Shown here: positions 11,026-24,700 of the stretch, piece after piece
Layout of the letters: the number at the start of each line of letters is the position of its first letter
How positions within the stretch are numbered: the stretch's first letter is position 1
Origin: Mactra quadrangularis
Lineage: Eukaryota > Mollusca > Bivalvia > Venerida > Mactridae
NCBI GenBank assembly: GCA_025267735.1
Contig: CM046297.1
Span: forward strand, 21,912,011 to 21,976,010
DNA length: 64,000 bases
Reading direction: 5' to 3'
Position numbers and translations under genes: made by a program
The notes under the pieces: model-generated
The model's database searches: none
What the model was told of the DNA's origin: nothing
The model's input: only the letters and a program-made list of their open reading frames with translations

Positions 11026-12000
11026 ATGTACCATTGTCTTTACATATTGATGTTTCTTATGTACTTGTGCATTTATGAACTAACACACTTGTGTACTTTA
11101 GTATTTGAGTGCTTGTGTACTTATTTATTCATGCGCTTTTGTAATCATGTACATTGTATTCTTGTGATAAACATGCATTAAATTATTTATAAATTTACTT
11201 TTTGTTGTTTACTCTATTAGTTTTTATATAAGACTTGTACATTGTGTATTGGCAAACAATATTACTGGTATGACATTGTTCCTTGTTCGTTTTTTTATGT
11301 AATTTTTACTTGAAATACGTCTAATGTACTTCAGTAATATTGAATATTGAAATGGACTACCACATATAATTAGGAGTTAATTGTCCCTGAATGTCCTAAT
11401 GAATAATAAAGCTGTAACACAAAATTGTGTGCACAAAACAATAGGGTATCTGTGTAGCATACATTTTAGCAATAACCTGCTAAATAACTTCGTTTTTTGA
11501 GGATGCACATAGAACTAACAAACTTAATTAGTTAGAAAATCCCATAAATTCAAGCTAAACAAAACAGTTATAAGAAGATATTACCAAGGGAGCTAACCAC
11601 TGCATGATGAATGTTATGTTTTTATGGTATAGGTAAATGTATAATAGATAACAACTAGTATATAGAACATAGATGTTTACTGTTGGAAGACTTGAAATAG
11701 AACTGATCTGATTATAGTGAGTGTTATTATATGTATATGTGAAGATGTAAAGATGTTAGAGATGTTTCCCTTTTTAACATACAATAATAAATAAACCCCT
11801 AATCAGAGACATATATATTGTATCTAATTCCCTGCGTTGCAACCACTGCTCTACATTATTATAAATCAATGGTTGCAACCAGAGACGAAGAATATAATCC
11901 ATATAATATCACGTCATTGGTTGCAACCTATTGGTTAAACAAAGGGAAATAACCGCTGCGTCGGTTGTATAATTCTATTACACTACTTTTTGTATTTGAC
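11026..12000. other. Intergenic, tubulin 3' side
   Basis: No gene is seen. Candidate polyadenylation hexamers AATAAA occur at about 11400 and 11787. The perfect palindrome GGTTGCAACC occurs at about 11870-11930 in two copies, with a GTTGCAACC half-match at about 11835. Confidence 0.4.
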
Positions 12001-15000
12001 AGTGATTATTGCTTGATAATTAGGATGCACAATTTCAGCTTAGCTAGTAGACATATTTCAATGTGGTATTCTTGTCAACAGACGAAGTACTAAGAAGAAA
12101 ACTAGAGTATTTAAAGAGTGAAAGAATACAGAGGTCGCGAAAATGGGAGACACTTGTAATGAACAAATTACATTGAGTTACTTCCCTTACTGCACGTGGG
12201 ACACAGAATTTTAGAAGCAATGAATGAATACTGCAAGCCGACAATTTTGACTTTATCCAGTAAAATGGAATGGAAAATATTTCACTTAGCTTGTTATTAA
12301 ACGGATACATGTAAGTATATGTTCTTTACTCGAAATTAACGTATTTAAATCACAATAAGCAAGTGTGTTGTTCGGACAGGAAATGAATTCGGATATCTGA
12401 AAAACTGCTTGAAGTTGACTGGCCACCTGAGGCAGATTGTATCTATGCGTTGTTTTTATAGGGTTTATTGTATCTTAAATTATTCATTTTCATTTACAAT
12501 TACCGCTCATATTTCCTTTATTTGATCAAGTCTTCACCTCTGCTCTCATTTATGAACTAATTATTAGATGAAAAGTGTATTCTGAATTTCTGGTATACGG
12601 CCTGTTATGTATGTATTTAAAATGAAAGCAGAACTTTTGGACTGAATGAAAAATTGGAATATTTCTAGTGCCTCAAGAGTACCATTTAAAGTGGTATATG
12701 AATGTGACTAGAAGTAGAAATGTTCCAAGTGGGTAGGCAAACAATTATTTTTGGAAATTACTAATTATGCTTATTTCACAAGAGAACATGGGCAGCTTTT
12801 ACTGCATCAAACTTTTTGGAAGCCAATAAGACGTTGGCACTACAGGATAATGTTCAAATGAAAAATGTTGTAATACACGAATTTGCACTAGGCAGAAAGT
12901 CATTATAATAGGGGAGGTAAATCTTACTCTGTACAATTGGATGCTTGTAGTTGTTATCTCCCTTGTTGTGTTAAAATTTTAACCTAATCACTGTGTAGTT
13001 AGGTGTTGTTTTAGTACACACTTAGATGAGTATTACATGTGGACACTAGAAATAAGTTGTCTAACTGGTTTTAAATGAGTTTTTGGTTCCACCCAATTGT
13101 GTTGTGTGCTAAGGTTATTGGTCAGTTGAATATCAGAGTTTGAACTGAACACATGTCTGGTTGATTTAGAAATAAGATTGGTTTGAACAGGGAATTAGAT
13201 GTTATCTATGTCTCTGGTTTGAGCAAGACTTTATGTACTTTTGAGTAAGTTTTATATATTCAATTATTTAATTTTATGTATTTTTAAAGTATTTTGTTTT
13301 AAGTACTTTTTAGGTTGGCTTTGCTGAAATGGGTTATTGTTAAATGGTTATATTATATCTTATCTGTATAATTTGTTGCTCTAATTGGCAGTACATGTAT
13401 TTATGAACTGAAGGTCATTTTCTTCAATTATTAAATCTTTGCATTTAATTTAGTCAATAACTAATTGTATAATATTTGTTTTCTTGTTTAGCAATTGCAT
13501 GAATATTTTCTTACTTGATATTTTACAGCACTATGGAGTGATTAGTTGATGAACTAGTGGTTATGAGAATTGTAGGCCTATGGGTGTGGTCGAATACATT
13601 TTACGTAAGTTGTTTTTTTTTTCATAACTTCTTAAGATTTGAGGTTGTTTTATTGGTTTCAACCAGTGTGTTTTATAATATATGATGAGAAAGATAAAAG
13701 TTTATGATAAAATGTGTATAAGAATATGTTTGTTAGTGTTAGATTTATCCAACCAGCCTTCCAAGACTACATTAGCTCATCTTTATCATGAAACATTCAA
13801 TTACTATTTTTTATGGTGGAAAAATCAAACTTTAGTTGGTTGCTCTACTTTTATTGAAAAAGTTGAACTGGACTTTTGATGGTGACTGTAAATAGGTAAA
13901 TGCATGCAATTTAGTTTTTATTCTTAATTTTAATTAAATATTCTTGCAATGTCTTATCTTGATGTGTTGCTTTTCTTCAGGCTTTCGGTAACATTGTATG
14001 TGAAACAGGAAAAAGATGATGACAAAAGGTGACAATTATGTCTGGTACTGATACTTGATGGTACATGTATTTACAAATTATAAACTGGTATTTAAAATGG
14101 AGATAGATAAATTTGTAACAACTATGAAGGTATATTTTTTAAGCTTTTTTACAGTTCTTTTTCAAGTTTACCATGATAGTACAATTGAATTAGATGGACT
14201 TGTTTTATTCAGAAAATCTGCTTCGCATATTGTTTTTCGGCGCGTTATGACCTTTTTGTGTTGGTGCCCCGTAACACCCAAACAAACAAACAAACAAACA
14301 TATTATCTAAAACATAACTTTAGTTTCCCTTCGCAAGAAATGTTGTCCCTTGAATGACAAAATACATGTTGTTTAAACTTGTGCATGAATCATGTTTGTT
14401 TTAGCTCAATTTTTCGAAGAAATAGAGAGCTCTCCTATTCGCCCTAGGGTTGGCGTCGGTGTCTGTATCCATATTTCTGATTAAAGTTTTTGTGCAGTAA
14501 AATATATAATAGTAATATAGTATTATATATAATAGTATGATATATAATATATACTGACCACCATTATATGATCTATACAATGTGTTGCTACGGTGTTAAA
14601 CTCAACTTACAAACAAACATACAACTGGATGAACATTAGATGTTGAAGCTGTCACGGCATTATTCATTAAATTGTTCTGATGAATGCCATCAGACCCTAC
14701 TCTGTGTTTATTTACTTCAAACCACACTACTCTATAGCACATTTGGTAGCATGCCGGGATTTGGAATCTCGTGCCTGAGGGGGTGCAGGTTTGAATCCCT
14801 ACCGGGGAGGTTATACCCTTCTATGAAAATTTGACAGTAATGTCCATTTTCTTTCATTGATTAGATAATATGGAGAAGTTTCTTGTGGAAGGGTAAGTGA
14901 GTACTGGTTTTAGACAATGGTCCAGGAAAGCTAGGTTAGGTGCACTGGACGCCGTGAAATGACCTCAATTGTGTTGACACTCCAGTAAATAAATAAATAA

Positions 15001-15260
15001 ACAATACTCTTGATACTCTAGAACATTACAGTATTTCTCATACATGTGTAATACCAATATATCTTCTACATGTATGTTTTTGTTTTGTTTTCAGAGACAA
15101 TGAAGAATGTTTATAACATATTAAACTATTAGTGATAGTGGAAATGTAGAACAAACTGTGACAACAACAACAACATAGTGAAGTTTAAGTGAAATCAAAC
15201 ATTTGAAGTTGAGATCAACTTAGGATCAAATTAGCTTAGTGATGATTTGATGTTATATAC
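12001..15260 (+). ncRNA. Possible spliced non-coding transcript
   Basis: Three well-formed GT-AG introns occur in order: donor acat|gtaagtatat after 12310 with acceptor ttttacag before 13529; donor ttac|gtaagt after 13604 with acceptor ttttcttcag before 13981; donor aaaag|gtgaca after 14028 with acceptor gttttcag before 15095. The implied internal exons are 13529-13604 and 13981-14028. Exon 13529-13604 has stops in all three frames, and the longest spliced frame I see is 26 codons (from ATG 13563). This suggests a long non-coding RNA or 5' UTR exons. Start and end are unknown, and chance splice sites are a real alternative. Confidence 0.2.
14734..14993 (+). mobile_element. SINE family B
   Basis: Plus-strand copy with head ttggtagcatgccgggattt, body cttctatgaaaatttgacag and tail ending gacctcaattgtgttgacac followed by (aata)n. 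It is more diverged than the 10734 copy. An AT microsatellite lies just upstream at 14505-14555. Confidence 0.8.
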
Positions 15261-15947
15261 CTGACCTGAGTATTTGATCATCACAACTATTGGTATATTT
15301 TGAAACAACTTATCAAAAATCTTACTTTAAATTTCAGTTTCTGAAAGTGTCTTTATAGAACAGAACAGAATCATATTTTTGTTTCTCAAATCATTGGCAG
15401 GTCTAGCGTGGGTCAGGGTGGTACAGACCCTGCTAGAATTTCCAAAACGTGCACTTTTCCATTAAGTGTATTTATTGACAGTAAATCTTTTTAAGTAGCA
15501 TGAAGCAAATATTCGTGGTGTTTAACCTATATTTAATGGATATGGTGTTTTTATTATTGATACGTGGAAAATTCTGGATGCTCCCCTGCAAATTACTCAT
15601 TATGGTAGTTATTCATTAGAATTTATAAAATCACAAAATCTGGATATCGAATTTAATGATACTAGATACAGATATGGCTAAAATTGTTCTATGTTTTCAG
15701 AATACTATTCAGTGTCTGTAATCATGTCCAAAACTTAAGTCTTTATATTTTAGGACAAACTGACTTAAATATATTGCTGGAAAAATATAATAAACGTCAC
15801 AAAACATGCGCTAAATGGTCTATATGGTGACATTTGGGGTAGATTATTAACACCATTTGTAATTGTACTAGAATATCAATTTGCACTAAAATTGTCATTA
15901 TCAAATAATAAATTTTCTGTTTGAAAATGTTTCCAAACTATTTTGAT

Positions 15948-16200
15948 ATTTATACCCCCACTTCGAAGAAGAGGGGGGTATACTGTTTTACCCTTGTCCA
16001 AGCGTCCGTCCGTCCGTTACAAAATTTCCGTCGCAGTTTTCTCAGCAACTATATCATGCAGCAGCTTTATACTTTGCATATTGCTTCATCCCATAGTCTC
16101 ATATGGTGTAAAGCGATTTCATGCTCCTTGCTCATCTACTTCCTGTTTGTCGCACATTTTTAGATTTTGGCGGGGGTATCACTAGTGAGCATTAGCTCAT
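15948..16200. mobile_element. MITE-like repeat with TATACCCCC ends
   Basis: It starts tttatacccccacttcgaag and soon reads ggggggtatactgttttacc, followed by a (CCGT)n run and, near the end, tggcgggggtatcactagtg. The ends are inverted around CCCCC/GGGGG. It looks like a short non-autonomous element. The two overlapping 80-codon frames across it are accidental. Confidence 0.5.
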
Positions 16201-16224
16201 AGATTTACTTGTTTTAAAAAATGT

Positions 16225-16372
16225 TGATATTTAAGTTGAAATTTGTGAATGAGTTCCTTTAAATTGTTATTCAGTTCAGTATTCATAAACGATGTGTCAA
16301 TCGATATTTAAGTTGAAATCTGTGAATGAGTTCCTTTAAATTGTTATTCAGTTCAGTATTCATAAACGATAT
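16225..16372 (+). repeat. Tandem duplication of a 77-bp segment
   Basis: Two adjacent copies of gatatttaagttgaaat...attcataaacgat, starting at about 16226 and 16303, differ at very few positions. This is a recent local duplication. Confidence 0.85.
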
Positions 16373-16552
16373 ATTTCAATTCAAAGTAGTAAATAAGACT
16401 TTTAGTTTAATGTCATATATCATATGTCATTTATTGGACTGTATAGTCTGACAATATTAATCTGAGCATAAACTACCTTTTTATAATGATTATTACCTTT
16501 TTAACTGTTTTGTATTTATTTTTGTTGGAAATAAGATTGTATTTGATTTTTT

Positions 16553-16865
16553 AGCTGGATTTTTCAACAGATAAATTCGGCTAATAGTTTGGCGAAAGAC
16601 GGGCGGGTAGTTGGGCAGGCGTTAGGTCAGGGGGTTGTCCGGTGTCATTAATAAAAGTGTTAAAAGTTTGTCCTTTCATTACTGCCATTTATTGTCAGAT
16701 CTTTATGAAACTTCATACAATGATAACATGCAATGTGGTGAACAGAATAAGTCAGTAACCACAACTCTACCTGGCTCGGTTATGGATTATTTACCTTTGT
16801 AATTTTTGGGTTAAAGTTTTTAAACCCCGCTTTAATGTGGTTTTCACATTACATTTTTTGTTCAT
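16553..16865 (+). repeat. Dispersed repeat family D, longest + copy
   Basis: It runs from ttagctggatttttcaacag through aattcggctaatagtttggc to cccgctttaatgtggttttc. The same order appears inverted at 60690-60995, so both ends of the element are roughly defined. No open frame is seen. Confidence 0.65.
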
Positions 16866-16869
16866 CACT

Positions 16870-18190
16870 TTTTCATGATTCTTGAACCCTTTAAGTTTGT
16901 AGTATTTTCAAGTGAAGATAGATTGCCTTGATATTTTACTTAACTTAATCAAAACTTTCTAAGCAGTGATAAGTTGAATTTTCTGCAACCTTTCTGTATA
17001 TATCAATATATTCCTGTTGCTGTATCACAAATTTTTAGCGTCTACAAGTTGTTTTGAACTTTCACTTGAATTATTCTCTACTTGTTTCTTGACGTTGCCT
17101 CTCAGACAAGGCCCTTACCATTGACTTCCAGCTGTTGTGTTACCGAACTCTTATTCCTTGTGAATTTTTTTACGCTGGATGACTTCTCTTCAACGTCCTT
17201 TTGTTCCATGAAAAATGTGTTGTCACTTACAATATTGTAACCTTGTGACATTGACCTTCCTTATTCTGACCCACATCTCACATAATTTCAAATTAAAATG
17301 GAAACGATGTTATTAATGAATGTTTACGTAAAAATTACTGTCGCCGGACCTAATAATCTGGTTGTATTCCTACTACGTCTGATTTCGGAGGTATATCTTT
17401 GTGAATGATTGCCGTGGCTGTTCTGAATGAAGATTAATGCCTTATGAATTCTGCTGGCGGACTTCTTTTGCTCCACTTGCTTCATGAATACTGTGTTGTC
17501 TTACGTTCTGGTAACCTTGTGACATTGACCTTCATTCTTCTGACCCCTGTCTCTCACAGAGGTTATCAACTGATGAAGAAAGCCAATTTTCCTATTAACC
17601 ACCTGGATCTAGTCGTTTTTTCTGACCTTTGAATTACATTTTATCAGATAAGAAATAAACACTCTATTTAAATATTAATGGTTTTTAAATTTCAAAAAAG
17701 CTCACAAAACACAAAATTCATCCTTTTAACTTCTCCATGACCTATTCTACATCATAATCCCACTGAAATGCATAAAACAATATATACATAAATACATTTG
17801 ATCAATGTCATCAAATCATCATGCAGGCAAACCACTAGGAACTGTGCAGTATCCAACAAAATTTTGGAGGCGAAAGAAATTTACTACAATTTACGTAAAT
17901 TCATTTAAATTGTTACATGTTAATATACAGCAGAACTGTATAATCTATAAGACTTACAAAACAAATTTATCTTGAGTATTGTCTCATTCTTTGTTCAACA
18001 TCATATGTCCACTGAAATGCATTAAACAATATAATTTTATATACATTGTTGTCACACTTAAAATACATTATGATCAATTCATTAACTTATCATGAAGACA
18101 AACCAGTAGTAAAGTATGATTACAAAATCTGCATTTACAGTCACAATATATGTTTTTATAATCTAATCACTTTCTCATTTTGCTCAAAAC
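16870..18190. other. Intergenic; one diverged direct repeat
   Basis: No gene is seen. Two diverged direct copies about 320 bp apart (about 17190-17280 and 17465-17560) share gtaaccttgtgacattgacc followed by ctgaccc and ctcaca. The rest is unremarkable AT-rich sequence. Confidence 0.5.
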
Positions 18191-18195
18191 CCGTG

Positions 18196-18470
18196 TCAAT
18201 AGGGCAGCTGGTAGCACCCTGGGATTTGGATACTTGTGCCCGAGGGGGTGTGGGTTTTAATCCCACCTGGGGAGGTATTACCCTTCGATGAAAATTTGAC
18301 AAAAATGTTGATTTTCCTCCATTGATTAGATAATTTGAGAAGTTTCCGGGCTTGTGGAAGGGTAGGTGACTACTGGTTACTGACAATGGTCCAGGAAAGC
18401 TAAGTTAGGTGCCCTGGACGCCATAAAATGACCTTGTGTTGATACAGCGTTAACTCCAATAAATAAACAA
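18196..18470 (+). mobile_element. SINE family B
   Basis: The head contains agctggtagcaccctgggat and the body contains ttcgatgaaaatttgacaaa. The tail is ccataaaatgaccttgtgtt, followed by an A/T-rich end. Clear match to the copies at 10734 and 14734. Confidence 0.8.
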
Positions 18471-18713
18471 TATTTACAATGATGATGACAGTATGATATA
18501 ATAATGAAATTGAAAGAAAACCGCAATAATGAAATTGTAAGAAATGAGCAAATATTATAAAACATATCAAAAGAGGTACATATGCAAAAAAAACAAACAA
18601 TAACAAAAAAGTCAAAGAACAAAAATAATATTCACATGCTTAAAGTATTCCCACCAGAGTAGAACCAAGTTAGGTATGCTTTTTTTAAAGAATGAAGGCT
18701 ATTTGATTGGCGT

Positions 18714-19095
18714 TCATGGATTGGTATATTGTTCCAGATTTTTTGGTCCAGAATTTGCTAGAGATTTTCTGCAGAATTGTAATCTGAGTTTAGGAATGTT
18801 TAGAAAGTTATTTGAATAAGATCTTAAAGTTGTATTAGTTGTTGTTTGAAAGATATTGGACATATAATCAGGAAAAATATTATTTACAGATTTGTATACA
18901 AAAATTGCATTTTTGAATGGAATGCGATCATGAATTTTCATCCATTTAAGGTCTGCAAATAAAGCCTCAATAGGAGGATCATAAATTTGGTCAAGGATGA
19001 TTCTTGCAGCTTTGTTTTGGAATTTGTACAATTTATTTATTAATTCAGCACTACAGTTACCCCAGATTGTACAACTGTAGTAGTAAACATCTACA
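18714..19095 (-). pseudogene. 5'-truncated LINE (non-LTR) reverse-transcriptase C-terminus
   Basis: A minus-strand frame of about 125 residues reads YYYSCTIWGNCSAELINKLY, then KFQNKAARIILD and VYKSVNNIFPDY. This is the typical C-terminal tail after the reverse-transcriptase domain in CR1/Jockey-type LINE ORF2 proteins (family knowledge, not searched). It ends at a stop after LEQYTNP. The RT core and endonuclease are absent, as expected for a 5'-truncated insertion. Its 5' side joins the duplicated exon at 19096, so the upstream residues MALVQNQDDVD are junction sequence. Confidence 0.8.
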
Positions 19096-19323
19096 TCATC
19101 TTGATTTTGCACTAGTGCCATGTGTTTGTACCGTCACCATGTCCTCAATGATCTCAGAGGCTTTGATGGACTCCTTCATATCCGAAGATATGCCGAAGTT
19201 CACCCAGTCCCACGAGGTCATCTCACTCACACCACTGACACAACACAACAGTAAACCCTCCATGGTAATAATCCACTTGAACTTGAAGTAAACTCTCGTC
19301 TCAGTAGATCGGTAGAACTTCAA
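19096..19323 (-). pseudogene. N-terminal exon relic of the 34-residue-repeat protein, copy 1
   Basis: The frame reads GVSEMTSWDWVNFGISSDMK and then ESIKASEIIEDM, matching the relics at 32700-32861 and 26860-27000 nearly residue for residue. It breaks off after about 70 residues where the LINE tail begins. No repeat array follows. The function of the family is unknown to me. Confidence 0.6.
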
Positions 19324-19611
19324 ATACTGTCTTTCACGAATTAAAATCGTCCATTAAGGATAGCACAAATTGTAATAGAATAATCATTTTATATGACCTT
19401 ACATTTCATTTGAAGGAACAGTGTGATGGTTCAGCAATATTACTACTCGCAGTTATATTAAGATAAGGATGTTGTTTATCTTGTTGGTCAGAAAGTGTAA
19501 ATATAATAATAGATTAAACATATAGGTTAATGAAATGCCTATTAGAAAACACATTGAAAAAATGTATTCAATATATTAAAATATAACATACATAGCACAC
19601 ATATGATGTCA

Positions 19612-19712
19612 AAAGCAATTTATTTGGGGTTTTGTTATATATGTTTTTGTCACAATTCTCATTATTCCTTGCCGTTTTGTAGTCATCATTTGTTCCAAGT
19701 GTTTTGTTGCAT
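19612..19712 (-). pseudogene. Degraded copy of the 'STYTTKLLEQ' exon
   Basis: Minus-strand sequence related to the intact reading at 27358-27530. The DNA (acaaatgatgactacaaaac, ggcaaggaataatgagaatt) is clearly homologous, but the frame is broken. It lies about 300 bp upstream of the N-terminal exon relic, the same order as in the 27-kb copy. Confidence 0.5.
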
Positions 19713-20052
19713 GTAGTTTCTAATGTTGCCTTTAATATGTTAAGTACATAAAACAAACCTTGATTCCGGAAAGTTAACATTAAAAGCATTTCGTAGTGCC
19801 TTCTCGTCATCCGAACCAAAGGTGACATCCTGTGTTCTAATGGCATCTCTTAAATTGGAAAAAATTGTGGCAAGTGGACTGTTCAGCATCAAAATGTAAG
19901 CATAATGGGCATACAAACACTGGATACTGTCCTGTCTTATTATTTATGACAGTCCTATTCTTATATGATGTTGCTGTAACAAATACTTTGCCTAAATTGA
20001 ATGTCCGGTCTACTTCAATTACACTTCCGTTTAGGCCTTAACAATTCCGTTT

Positions 20053-20745
20053 TTAATCCAACATCTGCTCCTCCGTGTACAGTATAAAAACCGGCTCTTT
20101 ATTATTGGAAATTGTTGCCTCTTTTACGAAGTCTTCGTGTACGCTATTAAGCATTTCCCACATTTCATCGGCGACGTTTAGTTTTTGAGGTATCCTTTCT
20201 TTAGCAATTTTAATCCTTTCTCTATACACTTTGTCTTGTAGCTGTCGAGCTGATTTTGGTGCATTCATTTCGTCCTCCGTGCACATTTCGGCTACAACTA
20301 CAGATGCTGTTTTTCTTTCGTTGACGTTTTCCATGGCCTTATCCAAAATCACAGGATCAGTCCTGGTACTAGTATACGATATTCCTCTCTTTGCATTTCC
20401 ATGAATAGGTATTTTTCTTTCATTCTCTCCTACATACTCAATGAGCGCTTTATACTTAATATGGTTAATTCTGTGAGGTGCTTGAGTAATCAGTTACTCT
20501 TCTTCGGAAGTTTTCATTTCCTTTTAGTTTAATGTAGTACCTGTTCATAGTGACTATATTTTCCGGCTTGGGTTCGAAGTCCACGTACGTTAAAATTTTA
20601 TTTATCTTTTTTCTTTCACAGAAAAGTCCTTGATGCTTGTAAACTGTCTTAAATGAATCTTTTTCGCTAAGTATTAAGTGATGATTTACCGTTTTTCCTG
20701 TTTTAGATTCCCAAACACCACAATCATCCCTTCCTTCGGTTTATG
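20053..20745 (-). pseudogene. Fragment of a transposon-type protein, one frameshift
   Basis: Read on the minus strand, frame one gives DCGVWESKTGKTVNHHLIL, then VTMNRYYIKLKGNENFRRRV. Near 20485 the reading shifts by one base and continues APHRINHIKYKALIEYVGEN, then RTDPVILDKAMENVNERKT, NAPKSARQLQDKVYRERIK and FILYTEEQMLD to a stop. The composition and layout resemble the N-terminal part of mollusc/cnidarian transposon-encoded (MULE-like) proteins I recall, but I cannot name the family with certainty. No catalytic domain remains. Confidence 0.5.
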
Positions 20746-20971
20746 TGACACAACAATATACACATTGTTTTTTTTACCTCGCGGTATAGATCTAATAATT
20801 AACGCGTTTAGTGTCTAAAGAGTTCACTCCCTTAGAACAAAAAATCCGACGACATTTTTTTATGACGATTTCTAACGCGTTTTACTAGCTAATTATTGAA
20901 TATTTTATTCAATTCTGTTTATTTTTACTACAATTAGGCTTAAAAACAGGTAAACAATCGCAGTATCAATC

Positions 20972-21211
20972 CTAGTACTTAGAATGAGCCACCATACTCA
21001 GCGTGTCAGAACGCATCACGTGGATCATCTGTATTGCCCACCAAATCTGCAAAGGATCAGTACAACCAATACTAAGAGTTACATCAACAGAACCATCACA
21101 AACATCATCATATCCATCACCAACAGAATCAAAACCATCGTCCGCACAAATACTAATAATACCCTCACCAGCGATGTTTTTACCTCTGCGTCCCGCGTCC
21201 CTGACGCACAA
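20972..21211 (-). pseudogene. C-terminal exon relic of the 34-residue-repeat protein
   Basis: The frame reads ISICADDGFDSVGDGYDDVC, then TLSIGCTDPLQIWWAIQMIH, then HVMRSDTLSM. It matches the C-terminal exon at 31970-32180 almost exactly. It is preceded by unrelated sequence instead of repeats, so it is an isolated duplicate. Confidence 0.6.
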
Positions 21212-21229
21212 TTTTAGCTAAAAACCCAT

Positions 21230-21764
21230 TGCTTCTTGACATGTGCGTCCAGCTGGATGCATAACGCCGTGGAAGTGGCAAGTAGATGTGTAAAATAAAA
21301 ATCGGCGGGTTGGAACAAATGACAACTCAGAGTTTTGCGTTATTAATAGCTGTGATGGCGTAATTTAGGAGTCTTCACCCCGCTTTCTAGTTAAACACTG
21401 GTGTTCAGTTTCTTCTTGTGTATTACAAGTGTTTGGTGCATTAGAGATGCGAGTTATAAATCTTTTCAAATTGCAACGCTAAGAGGTCATTAGTTTAGCT
21501 CTTTGATTTAAAATTTACGACCAAATCTCTGTCATACACAGTGAGGAATGGTAAAAGTTCTAACGGTCTAAACTTTTATTATGCCTAATCAATTATTACC
21601 ACGGTTACAATTTGTTAATGAACTAGTCAATAAGCATAAAAGCTGACCCTAACTAGCTCATTTCATGATGGTTTCTCAATTATATGATCGTTGAATCCAT
21701 CCTGTATCATTGTTTTATCATGATAACGATCTGCGCCGTGAAACATTCGTCCTCAATAATGTTC
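21230..21764. other. Intergenic, nothing identified
   Basis: No open frame of note and no recognised repeat between the C-terminal exon relic and the foldback element. Confidence 0.5.
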
Positions 21765-21772
21765 GTACTCGA

Positions 21773-24700
21773 GGGCAGGTTTATTTCGCGGATAAAATAT
21801 CGAATTCCCCGGATAAAATATCAAGAATGTTAAAAGGGCTGTAAAAGCATTATTATTTATTCAATTTTCATAATTTTTTGTGTATGATAATTTAGACACA
21901 TCCAATTTTACATAAAAGTGAAAAAAAATGAAATTATGAATTTAAAAGAACCCTAAATTTACGTCTAAAGTTTGGTTAATTTTACATAAAAAATTATCCG
22001 CCAAATCCAATTTGAATTCCCCGGATAAGATAAAACTACCTACTACAGCATAATTTGTTGATAAAATCTTATTTTTCTTCTTTCATAATGAAGATATTAT
22101 ACCAGACTTGAGATATAAAATTTAAAAAATCAAATATTTGGATTAATTTAGTAGTAATTGGCATTTCAAAATACACTGATATTTCATCCGCGAAATCCAG
22201 TTTGGATTCCCCGGATAAGATAAAAATCCCTTTAAAAGCATAATTATGTGTCCAAATGATGTATTTTCTATTTTATTTAACAGATCTTATATCAAACTTG
22301 AAGTACTAAAAGAAAAATGGAAAAAAATCAGTCAATTGATAACAAAAAGCCACCTTCAATATACCGTATGAAATTCTATAATTTTTCTCAGTTGATATGT
22401 ATGAGTGGACATTTTCATATACCTCAGATATCATAAAACTACCTATAAAAACCTTATTATACGTAGAAATGTTTTGTTGTTGTTTTTTGTTGCTATTATT
22501 ATCATGATCAAGCAGGAAAACAACTAAATGAAATAGAGTAATGACTGTCAAGTTAATATAAATAGCATGCCAATGTATCTTATCAACCATCAGAAAATCC
22601 TTAATAAGCTATCTATGCTGATAAGTTCAGATTTCCCAGATATTAAAAATATCAGCAAAACCGCCCTAATAGTCTAAATATTATAGATATTTCAATTTTT
22701 TAAAGTAAGCAAATATTACTATACAAATTGTAGTGTAAGTATTTTGGTACGTTTTGTCTTAAATAAAAAGTGCACGAAATTGATCATACGAGGATTGCGA
22801 AGAAAATATATATGATACAAAGTGTTTTGTATAATTTCGAGTGACTTTTACAAAAAGTTAGATATTTTCAAAATGTTATATTTTTGTAAAAAGAATCAGC
22901 AAAATTACAATGTTTAATCAAAAAGTGATGGTATATATAAAACATATATGCATTATTAATGAATATTGTTAATATTATCAGATCAATTCATTTTTTCATT
23001 TTAATTAAAATTAATTAAAATTAATAAGATAAGCTGAACAATGTAATGCATGAATGGGAGCAGTTTTAGACTTTATGAAAACATCGGATGGGTAATTAAA
23101 TAATGTACAAATTTAATAAGGTTTATAAGCATGTCTTAAAGTACTTAGCTTTTATATTTTAATTATTCAAGACATTCAATTATGCAATTTTGTAATGTAT
23201 GTGAAACCGTTTTCTACAGATAATATCAATTAGTTATGTTGATTGTATAAGTTAATCTCATCACATAATTAGATATTTTAATACAATTGTACCATCTGTA
23301 GCATATACCTATTGTCAACGCATTAAAAATACTGATTAAATCAACCATATCAAATCAATTAATATAACAGCTTGACTCCAGCTATAAAAATATTATAGTA
23401 CACGTGTTCTGGAGTATACATATGACACGCGTCAAAATTACTTATCGCGATTATCCGATAACAATTGTATATACATTTTAGAATTGTATATTCATAACAG
23501 GTATGTATTATAATAATTCAATAAATATTAAATAAATCAATGACAATGTTTAATGTAAAGTATTTTAAATATTGAGTACAAAAATCTGTTTTTACAAAAG
23601 CTGTTGGTAACAAACATTATCTATAAGATAATAATTATAATGATATAAATAGATTGGTGTAAATTAGTTTAAATACTAACCGAGAAAAAATGTTTCAAAT
23701 TTTAATTACTGTTTTTACAAATATAATGATAATTGTCTTTGTCAAGTGTTAAAACACAACACAATAGGATTAAAAGTTGAACATAGATAATAATTCTTTG
23801 TCGGCACTTTCGTTTGGTACTGCACGATGAAATAAATACGTGTTATAAATAATGTGTTATCGTTAAAGCATGAAGTGTGACATACATTATTTCAACTAAT
23901 CACACATTTGTTCTTGTTTCAGTTATGCTTGGGAAACTGTTTGAAATGTTCACTAAATTTATACAACACCAAAAACAACTTTTAAGCCCAAACATTTAAA
24001 AATTATTTGTGGCAAACAAAAAAAAATGAACTCGTGGAATTGGGTGTATTCAAATTCATAGTTTCACGTTAACATTATACTCTCTAATTAACAATATTAC
24101 TTATGTATGCCTCCTTTAAATCGGAATATATTTGCTAATTTCAAATCAAAGCATGCGTTTAAAAATCCTTTTTATAAAATTTATTATAGAACAACCAATT
24201 AACATTTGGGCGAGTAATTGCACTTTTGTATGTTGTTTTATGATATATGGAAAACATTTCTAGCGATCCATATCATGTTTAGTATATTTCTATGAATAAT
24301 TGCACGTAGCGATTGTGATTTTACTATCATCTCGTTTACAATTAGTGTATCTCAAACTAGCATTTCTAATATTAAAGTAGCAACTATTATTTAGCCCTAT
24401 AAAAATGCGTTTGTTTAAGTTAAATTCTCGGGGGAATCAAAACTTATCCGCACGGATATGTACCAAAGAATTTTCTGCTGTAATTTAGAGGTGCATTTCT
24501 ATCAACTAGACATTAATTATTTTACTGCTTAAAGTTGTATAACGAAGTTTTTTTTAATAAAGTTTGTAATAAAAGCAAAACATTTGGACGCATAATAATG
24601 TTTTTATATGTAGTTTCATGATATCTGAGATATATGAAAATGTCCACTCACACATATCAACTGAGAAAAATTATAGAATTTTAAACGGTATATTGAAGGT

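Noticed and set aside
12044..12310. 88-codon minus-strand frame
   Set aside because: No recognisable domain or splice context; it overlaps the start of a possible non-coding transcript.
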